Below are positions 9,425-17,085 of a DNA stretch of 64,000 nt, one piece after another. The stretch is from positions 3,968,001-4,032,000 of the forward strand of contig NZ_CP109583.1 of the NCBI RefSeq assembly GCF_036250755.1. Direction: 5' to 3'. The notes beneath the pieces are model-generated. The model had not been told where the DNA came from. It did not search any database and saw only the letters and a list, made by a program, of their open reading frames with translations. The translations under genes were made by a program, and so were the position numbers. Each line of letters opens with the position of its first letter. Within the stretch, counting starts at the first letter, position 1. This DNA is from Streptomyces uncialis (GTDB lineage: Bacteria > Actinomycetota > Actinomycetes > Streptomycetales > Streptomycetaceae).

Positions 9425-10464
9425 CTCGCCACCTCCCGCAGTCTGCGCGCCGCGTCCTCCGGCGGCACGTCGTTGATGAACACGCTCATACCGGATTCCG
9501 AACCCGCGAGGAACTTCAGCTTGCCGGGGGTCCGCCGGACGGTGAAGAGTTCCAGATGCAGCCCGAACCCGGCGCGTTCGGCGGGCCGGGTGAACGGCGC
9601 CTGGTGCCAGGCGGAGATGTACGGGGTGGGGGGCGCGCCGGGGCCGAAGATCCGGTCGAAGCGGCGCAGCAGTTCCAGGTACACGGCCGGGAACCCGGCC
9701 CGCGCGGCGTCGTCGAGGGCGAGCAGATCGGGTACGCGGCGCTTGGGGTAAAGGTGCACCTCGTACGGCCAGTGGGCGGCGTAGGGGACGAACGCGGCCC
9801 AGTCGTCGGTCTCCAGGACGGTCCGCGTGCCGTCGCCGAGCTCGTCGGCGAGGACGTCGTCGAAGAGGTTGCGGCCGGTGGCCGTGTGGTGCCGGGCGAC
9901 GGAGTCGAGCATCCGTGTGGTGCGCGGGGTGGTGAAGGGGAACGCGTAGATCTGGCCGTGGGGGTGGCCGAGGGTCACGCCGATCTCCACCCCCCGGTTC
10001 TCGAAGCAGTAGACCTGTTCCACGGACGGCAGATGGGACAGTTCCGCAGTCCGGTCGGTCCAGGCGTCGAGGACGAGGGCGGTGTGCTCCTCGGTGAGGT
10101 CGGCGAACGACGTGTCGTGGTCGGCGGTGAAGCAGACGACCTCGCAGCGGCCGGAGCCGCCCGCGAGGGACGGGAACCGGTTCTCGAACACGGCGACGTC
10201 GTACGAGGAGTCGGGGATCTCGGTGTGCCGGCCGTCCCGGGAGGGGCACAGGGGGCACTCGTCAGCCGGGGGCAGATAGGTACGGGCCTGCCGGTGCGAG
10301 GCGATGGCCACGTCGTCGCCGAGCAGGCGGTCGTGGCGGATCTCCGAGGTGGTGGCGACGGGCGGCAGGGGACGGGGGTCGGCCGCGGTGCGGACCGTGT
10401 CGTCGCGGATGTCGTAGTAGATGAGCTCGCGGCCGTCGGCCAGCCGGGTCGACGTCTTCTTCAC
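9421..10464 (-). CDS. galT: galactose-1-phosphate uridylyltransferase
   Basis: Transfers UMP from UDP-glucose to galactose-1-phosphate. The 347-residue protein has the zinc-type CPLC motif near residue 69 and the active-site GHPHGQIYAF (HPH, where the second His carries UMP) near residue 168. GTG 10464 follows a GAGGAG ribosome site; the longer ORF upstream is not supported. It is the first gene of the gal operon, with a DeoR-like direct repeat about 50 bp upstream. Confidence 0.95.
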   Translation of the reverse strand: MKKTSTRLADGRELIYYDIRDDTVRTAADPRPLPPVATTSEIRHDRLLGDDVAIASHRQARTYLPPADECPLCPSRDGRHTEIPDSSYDVAVFENRFPSLAGGSGRCEVVCFTADHDTSFADLTEEHTALVLDAWTDRTAELSHLPSVEQVYCFENRGVEIGVTLGHPHGQIYAFPFTTPRTTRMLDSVARHHTATGRNLFDDVLADELGDGTRTVLETDDWAAFVPYAAHWPYEVHLYPKRRVPDLLALDDAARAGFPAVYLELLRRFDRIFGPGAPPTPYISAWHQAPFTRPAERAGFGLHLELFTVRRTPGKLKFLAGSESGMSVFINDVPPEDAARRLREVAS

Positions 10465-10511
10465 TCCGGGGCTCCTCGTCAGATACGGGGCGGTTCCCGC
10501 AAGACCTCCAG

Positions 10512-10531
10512 GATTCCAACAGAATCGAACA
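10512..10531 (-). promoter_or_regulatory. candidate operator of the gal operon (tandem 10-bp repeat)
   Basis: On the coding strand TGTTCGATTCTGTTGGAATC reads as two direct 10-bp repeats (TGTTCGATTC / TGTTGGAATC, 8 of 10 matches) in the only AT-richer stretch upstream of galT. DeoR-family sugar repressors commonly use direct TGTT repeats with about one helical turn period. The role in galactose control is inferred; no gal regulator gene lies next to it. Confidence 0.45.
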
Positions 10532-10539
10532 CAACAAAC

Positions 10540-11045
10540 CATAGCCCGCCCCCACCGTCAATGGACCCCGGCCCCAACCCGGCCGACCAACAACGGACCG
10601 GGGCACCCCCCAGGGGCGCGGGGAACCGCGCACCCACCGAGCGACGGCACGGAACAAGCCCGCCCACCCGGACATACCCACGGACGCCCGGGCACCCCGC
10701 ACCCGACCGGGGCGCAAAGGACGAAGGCGCCCCGCACCCGAAGAGCGACCGAAATTGGGCAGCATCCAGGGGCGCGAGGAACTGCGCACCCACCAAGCGA
10801 CGGCACAGGAACAACCCCGCCCACCCGGACAGCCCCACGGACGCCCGGGCCGCCCACAGCCGACCAACGACGGTCAGAGGGCACCACCAGGGGCGCGGGG
10901 AACTGCGCACCCACGAACGCCCCGCACAGGAACAAGTACGCCCACCCGGACAGCCCCAGAAGCGCAAGCGAAGGCGAAACGCACAACAGCGCCGCACCGG
11001 CAAGGAACCCGGTACGGCGCTACAGGCCCGGCGAGGGGCGCGGCC
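10540..11045. repeat. mosaic repeat cluster C (one-sided)
   Basis: About 500 bp between the gal promoter and the 3' end of the next leftward gene. Inverted cores lie at 10613-10631 (variant GAACCGCGC), 10769-10787 (variant GCGAGGAACTGCGC) and 10890-10908, and the AAGCGCAAGCGAAGGCG module lies at the right end near 10964. All cores point the same way and the central element is absent. No gene is seen. Confidence 0.8.
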
Positions 11046-11735
11046 TCAGGACGGCAGGGGCGACGGCGGAACGGGCCCCGCCCGGTCCAGCAGCCCCGTA
11101 CGCGCGGCCAACGCGGCAGCCTCCAGCCGCGACCCCACCCCCAGCTTCATCAGCACCCGCTGCACATGCGTACGCGCCGTGGAGGGCGCGATACCCATCC
11201 CCGCGGCGATCAGCCGCGTGTCCTCCCCGTCCGCGACCCGCACCAGTACCTCGACCTCACGGGGCGTCAGCATCTGCAACAGCCGCTGCCCCTCGTCGTC
11301 GGGCTGGGCCGCGGGGTTCAGCAACTCCCCGAACGCCCCCTGGAGGAGCTGCGGGGCGACCGCCGCCTCCCCCGCGCGGGCCTTCATGATGGCCCGCTCC
11401 ACCCCTTCGATCCGCTCGTCGTGCCGTACGTACCCGGAGGCCCCCGCGGCGAACGCCGCGGCGATCCCCCGCGGTGACGGCACCGGACCCAGCACCACGA
11501 CCGCGACCTGCGGACGGTCCCGTTTGATCCGTACCACCGGGTCGAACGCGCCCGGCTCCGCCGGGGTCGCCGTACCCAGCAGACAGACTTCGGGCGCGCG
11601 TGTGATCACCAACTCCGCGGCGCCCGCGGCCGGAGCCGCCGCCGCGAGCACTCTGTGCCCGCGCAATTTCAGGGCCGAGGCCAATGCCTCGGCCAGCAAC
11701 CTGTGATCGTCGACCACCATGAGCCGCACACCCAT
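11046..11735 (-). CDS. LuxR-type response regulator with degenerate receiver
   Basis: A 229-residue protein with receiver-like N-terminus (MGVRLMVVDDHRLLAEALASAL) and LuxR HTH at the C-terminus (LTPREVEVLVRVADGEDTRLIAAGMGIAPSTARTHVQRVLMKLGV, about residues 150-195). The strand that should carry the phospho-acceptor reads APEVCLLGTATP: the usual Asp is replaced by Gly, so conventional phosphorylation looks impossible although the acidic DD pair remains. ATG 11735 has GGGGGG upstream. No kinase is nearby. It is probably related to the regulator at 5756-6514 on the other side of gal; targets are unknown. Confidence 0.86.
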   Translation of the reverse strand: MGVRLMVVDDHRLLAEALASALKLRGHRVLAAAAPAAGAAELVITRAPEVCLLGTATPAEPGAFDPVVRIKRDRPQVAVVVLGPVPSPRGIAAAFAAGASGYVRHDERIEGVERAIMKARAGEAAVAPQLLQGAFGELLNPAAQPDDEGQRLLQMLTPREVEVLVRVADGEDTRLIAAGMGIAPSTARTHVQRVLMKLGVGSRLEAAALAARTGLLDRAGPVPPSPLPS

Positions 11736-12170
11736 AGTGTCACCCCCCACTTTCCCGCCCGGCCCCCCACAGACCCGGACGCCCTGCCCTAGTCCCCCGG
11801 AAGTTACACGCTTGTTCGACGGGCCGCTGCCCTTACGGAAGAGAAGCCAACCGGAATACCGAAATCGTCGACCTTTCCGACCGATGGGGCGTATCCGTAC
11901 GCGTCGCGCCCGGAAAGTGTGCGACGACCGGGAATCCCCCGGGGCGCGCCGCAACGCTCCTGCCCACACCGGCCGCCGGGGCGCGCTTCCACGCGCCCCC
12001 CGCCCGCGCTGATGAGCCGCTCCTCCGCGCCGCGCGGGAACACGGCGGCGCCCCCGTCCCCGGCACGGGACCGTACAACCGGAGGAAGGAGCCCGGAGGA
12101 CGGTGCCGGTGAGGAGGCGGGGGCGCGGCGGACGCGGACCGGCCGGCGGGTGCCGGTCAGCCGGTGCCGG
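11736..12170. other. intergenic region without recognisable gene
   Basis: A 435-bp stretch upstream of the leftward response-regulator gene. It has no supported ORF and none of the dispersed repeat cores. The part at 11800-11890 is less GC-rich and probably carries the regulator promoter. A short tandem duplication GTGCCGGTCAGCCG occurs at 12150-12163 and 12164-12177, running into the stop codon of the beta-propeller gene. Confidence 0.6.
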
Positions 12171-14288
12171 TCAGCCGGTGCCGAAGGCGACCGCCAGATA
12201 CTCCTTGTCGCCGTCGCTCAGTGCCTTGGACGCGTAGATCTCGCTCATGAAGAGCCGCCCGTCGCCGTAGTCGTACTCCGAGTACTCCGGCATGAAGGCG
12301 GTCTCCATGTCCCGGGTGGACTCCGTCGACGGGGTCTCCAGCAGGACCGTCGCCTTCAGGGTGGCGCCGTCCAGACTGACGACCTGACCGCCCTTGTCGT
12401 ACGGCGGGCGCTTGTAGGCGATGACGTTGGTGCCGTCCATCCGGATCGGGCTGATGGTGTAGCCGTCGCCCGCGTCGGCGCGGGCGCCCACCAGCTTGCC
12501 GGTGGCGAGGTCGAACGCGACGATCTCGTTGGTGTCGCTGAACTCCGCGGTGCCCGGGTGCTCCTCGGTCGGCAGATACAGCCGGTCGCCCCCGACGGCG
12601 AGGAGCTTGCACTGCTCGACCCGCGTCGCGTCGCACCTCGCCGCGTACTTGTCGCCCTCGGCGGTGAACTTGGAGCGCAGCTTGCCGGTCTTCTCGTCGA
12701 TCGCGAAGAAGTCGGAGATCCCGCTGCCGTCCCCGGCGGAGTCACCGATGTCGGCGGCGACGACCAGCGGTGTGGTGGAGACGACGCTCGCGTAGTCCAC
12801 TCCGGTCGCCATCTTGTACGTGGACAGCGGCTTGCCGGTCTTCGGGTCGAGGTTCTGGATCTCCAGGCGCCGGTTGTCGAGGTCGCCGCAGCGGCGGACC
12901 GCGACCAGCGCGCTGCCGCCCGCGTAGCCGGAGTCGTAGCAGGGCTCCCCCAGCTTCGGCTCCCACAGGGACGAGCCGTCGGCGGCGCTCCAGGCCGCGC
13001 CGCCCGCCGTACCGCCCGCGGCGACGGTACCGCCGCCGATGGTGACCTCGTCGAAGGAGACGAGCCGGTCACCGGACTTCGCGGTCTTGGTCCACAGCAG
13101 CTTGCCGGTGGTCAGGTCGAGCATGGAGACCTGGGTGCAGCCCTGGTACGGCTTGGCCTTGGTGGGCGTCGCGGGCTGGGCGATCAGCGCGGTCCGGTTG
13201 TCGGCGGTGACGTGCCGCGAGGCCGCGCACACCGGGCCGGTCAGCTTGGCCGTCCACAGCTCCGCGCCGGTCGCCGGGTCGTACCCGCCGACCACACCGA
13301 TCCCGGCCTTGGCGTACACCTTGTCGGTCAGCCAGGAACCGGCGACCTGGGTGGTGTTGTCGTCCTTGATGACCGGTGAGGGCACCTGGAACAGCGGCTT
13401 CGCCTTGGTGTTGGCGGGCGCCTTCTCCTGGGGCGTGGTGGCCTCGGGAGCGACGCCGCCGGACGTGCCGCCGGTGTCGTTCCCGCCCGCGGTGCCCTCG
13501 CCGCCCTTCTCCTTGGTGTCCTTGCCGTCCTTGCCGCCGTCGGCGGAGCTGTTCTTGCTGTCGTCGTCCTTGCCCATGGACGAGTAGACGATCCCGCCGC
13601 CGACGATCAGCGCGATGACGAGGACCGCCGCGCCGATGATCAGCGCGATCGGGTTGCGCGAGCGGGACGGACCGCCGCCGGGCTGCTGCGGAGGCATCGC
13701 GACGGTCGGGACGGAGTACTGGGCGTACGGCTGCTGCTGGCCGGGGTAGCCGCCGGGCTGCTGGCCCTGCGGACCGGGGTAGCCGTACCCGGGCGCGGAC
13801 TGCTGGCCCGGGGCGCCGGGATAGCCGTACCCCGGGGGCTGGGCCTGCGGCGGCTGTCCGGGCGGGCCGCCGGGGTAGCCGTACCCCGGGGCGGACTGCT
13901 GGGGCGGGGCCCCGTAACCACCGGCGGGCGGCGCCGCGTGGGGCGCGCCGTAACCGGGCGGCGGACCCTGCGGGGCGCCGTAACCGGGTGTCGGCGTCTG
14001 CGGGGCGCCGTAACCGCCCGGCGGGGGCGTCTGCGGGGCACCGAAGCCGCCGGGGGGCGGGTCCTGCGGGGCACCGAAGCCGCCGGGCGGCGGGTCCTGG
14101 GGCGCGCCGAAACCACCGGGCTGGGCGCCCGGCGGGTCCTGCTGCTTGCCGAAGCCGACGGGCGGCTGGGCGGGCGGCGGGCCCGCGGGTGCCGGGGGCG
14201 GACCCTGGGGCGGGACCTGGTCGGCGGGGACCCGGTCCGACGGGGGCTCGCCGGCGGGCGGCTCGGGGGGCTGGGGCGGCTGGCTCAT
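12171..14288 (-). CDS. membrane-anchored PQQ-like beta-propeller protein with Pro/Gly/Gln-rich N-terminus
   Basis: A 705-residue protein. Residues 1-215 are low complexity with repeated GGFGAPQDPPP and GYGYPG-type phrases and should lie in the cytoplasm. A basic RSRN sequence leads into one membrane segment (PIALIIGAAVLVIALIVGGGIVY, about 216-238), followed by a charged linker. The extracellular domain has repeated blade phrases such as YDPATGAELWTAKL, LDLTTGKLLWTK, LDPKTGKPLSTYK and FDLATGKLVGA, typical of PQQ/YVTN-like propellers. Paired cysteines occur in the blades. It lacks quinoprotein dehydrogenase residues, so a binding or sensor role is more likely than an enzyme. A paralog lies directly upstream in the same orientation. 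Confidence 0.85.
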   Translation of the reverse strand: MSQPPQPPEPPAGEPPSDRVPADQVPPQGPPPAPAGPPPAQPPVGFGKQQDPPGAQPGGFGAPQDPPPGGFGAPQDPPPGGFGAPQTPPPGGYGAPQTPTPGYGAPQGPPPGYGAPHAAPPAGGYGAPPQQSAPGYGYPGGPPGQPPQAQPPGYGYPGAPGQQSAPGYGYPGPQGQQPGGYPGQQQPYAQYSVPTVAMPPQQPGGGPSRSRNPIALIIGAAVLVIALIVGGGIVYSSMGKDDDSKNSSADGGKDGKDTKEKGGEGTAGGNDTGGTSGGVAPEATTPQEKAPANTKAKPLFQVPSPVIKDDNTTQVAGSWLTDKVYAKAGIGVVGGYDPATGAELWTAKLTGPVCAASRHVTADNRTALIAQPATPTKAKPYQGCTQVSMLDLTTGKLLWTKTAKSGDRLVSFDEVTIGGGTVAAGGTAGGAAWSAADGSSLWEPKLGEPCYDSGYAGGSALVAVRRCGDLDNRRLEIQNLDPKTGKPLSTYKMATGVDYASVVSTTPLVVAADIGDSAGDGSGISDFFAIDEKTGKLRSKFTAEGDKYAARCDATRVEQCKLLAVGGDRLYLPTEEHPGTAEFSDTNEIVAFDLATGKLVGARADAGDGYTISPIRMDGTNVIAYKRPPYDKGGQVVSLDGATLKATVLLETPSTESTRDMETAFMPEYSEYDYGDGRLFMSEIYASKALSDGDKEYLAVAFGTG

Positions 14289-14338
14289 GGCGTGTCTACC
14301 TCGGGGAAACGGTTCGGAGCCCGGCGTGGGGCCACGGG

Positions 14339-14370
14339 GGACCCGGGCACCTGGACAAGGGCCCGGGTCC
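14339..14370 (-). terminator. hairpin between the two beta-propeller genes
   Basis: GGACCCGGGC (14339-14348) and GCCCGGGTCC (14361-14370) form a perfect 10-bp stem with a 12-base loop in the 129-bp gap after the upstream paralog. There is no T-tract, as is usual in Streptomyces. It probably terminates or attenuates transcription from the 14418-16304 gene. Confidence 0.6.
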
Positions 14371-14417
14371 GGGACGGACGGGGACGGCGGACGGACGTCG
14401 GCCTGGGACCGGGGTCG

Positions 14418-16304
14418 TCAGGGACCGAAGACCATCATCAGCTTCTGCTCCGAGTCGGCCTTCGTGTTCGTCAGCCGGGTGCTGGAGAGGTAGAAACGGC
14501 CACCGGCCCAGGCCATCTCCTTGGCGAAGAAGGTGTTCTCCAGCGCCGCGGCGCCCGCCGGGTTCTGGAGGAGCTTCTTCGGGGTCCCGCCGCCGACCGG
14601 GGTGGCGGTGATGGTACCGCCCGTGTCGTACGTGGGCTCCTCGTACGAGATGACGTTGCCGTCCTCGACCCGCAGCGGGAGCACGGAGCGGGCGCCGGTG
14701 GACTTGGCGCGCCATTTCTCCTTGCCGGTGTTCAGGTTGACGGCGATGAGTTCGTTGACGCCGTTCTTCGCCTTGGACGGCAGGTACAGGGTGTTGGCGT
14801 CGGTGGCGACCCCGTCACAGCTCTGGAGGGCTTCGCCGCCGAGGACCAGACCGCAGTCGGGTTCGGGCGCCTCCTCCATGGCGACCTGCGAACGGACCTC
14901 ACCGGAGCCGTTCCTCAGGGTGCTGATGTTCCACTGCTTCTTGTCGTCGTTGGTGAGGTAGAGCACGACCGGGTCGAGGGAGTAGACCCGGCTGATGCGC
15001 CACTTCTTCGGGAACTTCTTCGTCCAGCGGACCTTGCCGGTGGCGGGGTCGAGTTCCCTGAGCTGCTCGTGCTGGTTCTCGCCGCCCGCGCCGCAGGAGG
15101 CGACCGTGAGCAGTTTGCTGCCGCTGGTGAAGCCGGACGGGTAGCAGTTGGTCCCGTACTTGTCCGCGGTGAAGAGTTCCTTGCCGGTGTTCGCCTGGTA
15201 GGCGACACCGGACATCGAGCGGCCCACCACCAGGGTGTCGCCGACGAGGTGGAGTTCGAGGCCGATGGTGCTGTCGAAGAGATCGCCGTCGGGGATCTTC
15301 TTGGTCCAGCCCTTCTTGCCGGTGGCCAGGTCGATCTGCTGGAGCTGGTTGCACTTGGCGCGGTCGCTGACGCCGCTCATATAGGCGACGACGACCTTCA
15401 GGCCGGGCGTCGGCTGCGGGGTCGCCGCGCAGACCGCCTGCGGCAGCTCCACCGGGTCCCACGCGGGCGCGCCGCTCTTCGCGTCGAAACCGAGTACCTG
15501 CTTGTACGCGGCCTTGGCGACCGTGGTGCCGGTGACCCACATCTCCGGGGCGTCCGCGCCGGAGCCGGGGACCTTCGGGGCCTGCTTGTACCAGAGGACC
15601 TTGGACTCACCGGGCTTGCGGTCCGCGTTCAGGTCCTCCTCGGCCGCGTCGCCGTCACCGCTGCCGTCGCCCTGGTCGACGGAGGGGGACGCGTCGGCGC
15701 TGGGCTTCGGGTCGGCCGTGGCGCTCGCGACGGGGTCCTTGGTGGCCTGCTCCTTCTTGTCGTCCTGACCGTCACGGTTCAGGGCGAAGACGGTGGCGCC
15801 CACGACGAGCACGACCGCGACGGCCGCGGCGATCACCATCGCGGGCCTCCCCTTGAACGGCCCCCGCCCGCCCCCGGACCCCGCCCCGCCGGACCCCTGC
15901 GGCCCCCCGGGATACCCCTGCTGCCCGAACCCCTGCCGGCCGTACGGCTGCTGCCCGTAGGGCGCCTGGCCGGGCTGCTGCCCGTACGGAGACTGGCCGT
16001 ACGGCTGTTGCGGGGCATAGGGGCCGGGCTGGGCCGCGTACGGGCCCGGCTGACCGTACGGCCCCGGCTGCGGCGGGCCGTACGGGCCGGGCTGCTGCGG
16101 GGCGCTGTACGGTCCCGGCTGCGACTGGCCGTACGGTCCCGCCTGCGGGGCGTACGGGCCGGACTGCGGGGCGGTGTACGGGCCGGACTGCGCGTAAGGG
16201 TCGGCGTCACCGGACGGCGGACCCGGGGGGTGGGCCGGCTGGCCGGAATCCTGCGGTGCTCCGTCCCCGTCGCGGGGCGTACGGTCATCGGGCGGCTGAC
16301 TCAT
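14418..16304 (-). CDS. membrane-anchored PQQ-like beta-propeller protein, paralog
   Basis: A 628-residue protein built like its downstream neighbour. A cytoplasmic Gln/Pro/Tyr/Gly-rich region (about 1-155, repeated GPYxxPQ and YGQQP phrases) precedes a membrane segment (PAMVIAAAVAVVLVVGATVFAL, about 157-178), an acidic linker and an extracellular propeller with phrases such as FDAKSGAPAW, IDLATGKKGWTKK, LDPATGKVRWTKK and VNLNTGKEKWRAK. ATG 16304 has GGGGGAG upstream. Tandem duplication is evident from shared architecture. Function is unknown; the pair could be cell-envelope sensors or scaffolds. Confidence 0.85.
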   Translation of the reverse strand: MSQPPDDRTPRDGDGAPQDSGQPAHPPGPPSGDADPYAQSGPYTAPQSGPYAPQAGPYGQSQPGPYSAPQQPGPYGPPQPGPYGQPGPYAAQPGPYAPQQPYGQSPYGQQPGQAPYGQQPYGRQGFGQQGYPGGPQGSGGAGSGGGRGPFKGRPAMVIAAAVAVVLVVGATVFALNRDGQDDKKEQATKDPVASATADPKPSADASPSVDQGDGSGDGDAAEEDLNADRKPGESKVLWYKQAPKVPGSGADAPEMWVTGTTVAKAAYKQVLGFDAKSGAPAWDPVELPQAVCAATPQPTPGLKVVVAYMSGVSDRAKCNQLQQIDLATGKKGWTKKIPDGDLFDSTIGLELHLVGDTLVVGRSMSGVAYQANTGKELFTADKYGTNCYPSGFTSGSKLLTVASCGAGGENQHEQLRELDPATGKVRWTKKFPKKWRISRVYSLDPVVLYLTNDDKKQWNISTLRNGSGEVRSQVAMEEAPEPDCGLVLGGEALQSCDGVATDANTLYLPSKAKNGVNELIAVNLNTGKEKWRAKSTGARSVLPLRVEDGNVISYEEPTYDTGGTITATPVGGGTPKKLLQNPAGAAALENTFFAKEMAWAGGRFYLSSTRLTNTKADSEQKLMMVFGP

Positions 16305-16545
16305 CAGCGCTCCCCCTCTTCACTGATTCTCGGCGCCCGGGGTACGGGAAGGTGCGTACGCGAACTGGTCTCGGTCGCCCTTTCTATCACCACGGGGCAA
16401 GGGGGTTACGGGGCGCCCGAGTGCTGTGCCCAAGGCCGGACGCCCTTGTGATAGCTCTGTTACGCCCCCTTCACGCCCCCTCCCCAAGGGCCCCCGAGGT
16501 CAGCACCACAGTGGCTTGTTCCCGTCCCCCCGACCCACCCTGACA
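16305..16545. other. promoter region of the beta-propeller pair
   Basis: About 240 bp upstream of the leftward beta-propeller gene. It is somewhat less GC-rich around 16380-16460 and free of the dispersed repeat modules, which begin abruptly at about 16546. No ORF is supported. Exact promoter elements are not clear. Confidence 0.5.
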
Positions 16546-17085
16546 GGTCGCCTTCGCTTGCGCTTCCCAGGTCTGTCCGGCTGGACGTACGTGTCCCGGT
16601 ACGGGCCGTTCGTGGGGTGCGCAGTTCCCCGCGCCCCTGGATGCTGCCCCCTTGCGGTCGCTCTTCGGGTGCGGGCCGGTCCTCGTCTTTTGCGCAGTTC
16701 CCCGCGCCCCTGAAGGGGCACTCCCCTCCTCGCGCGGTCGCAGGACTCACGTAAGGGGGTGGGCGGGAATCTCTGCCCGCAGACTCCGATGCTCTTCAGC
16801 AGGACACGAGGGACGTCCGACCGAGCGCGTTGGAGCGAGGACGGAGAATCCCGACCGGCACCGACCCGAAGAACCGGCCGGATGCGCCCCAAAGGGGCGC
16901 GGGGAACTGCGCGAAACCACCGAGCGACGGCACAGGAACGGAGTACGCCCAGCCGGACAGACCTGGGACGACCCGCACAGGAAAAATGCGCGTCCCGCCG
17001 GACAGACCTGGGAAGCGCAAGCGAAGGCGACCCGCGGACGAAGAGGCGACAGCAGGAGGCAGCACACCACGCGGCCCCCGAGGAA
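16546..17085. repeat. mosaic repeat cluster D (two-sided, with short central element)
   Basis: Begins with the module GGTCGCCTTCGCTTGCGC (16546), then forward cores at 16619-16637 and 16692-16710 (73 bp apart), the central element 16692-16912, an inverted core at 16894-16912, and the inverted AAGCGCAAGCGAAGGCG module near 17013-17029, ending at the ABC-F stop codon. No gene is seen. Confidence 0.85.
16692..16912 (+). repeat. 277-bp-family central element, copy D (221 bp, internally deleted)
   Basis: Same terminal 19-bp inverted cores and the same conserved right-hand blocks as copy E, but about 55 bp are missing from the left interior, so the AGTCTGCGGGC arm of the internal inverted repeat is lost. 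The right end reads CGCCCCAAAGGGGCG, an 8-bp-class stem with AAA loop. It belongs to the GAGCGCGTTGG subtype. Confidence 0.78.

Noticed and set aside
8444..10258. 604-residue ORF covering galE and part of galT
   Set aside because: The N-terminal half is an Arg/Pro-rich shadow within galT; the galE fold begins at the TTG overlapping the galT stop.
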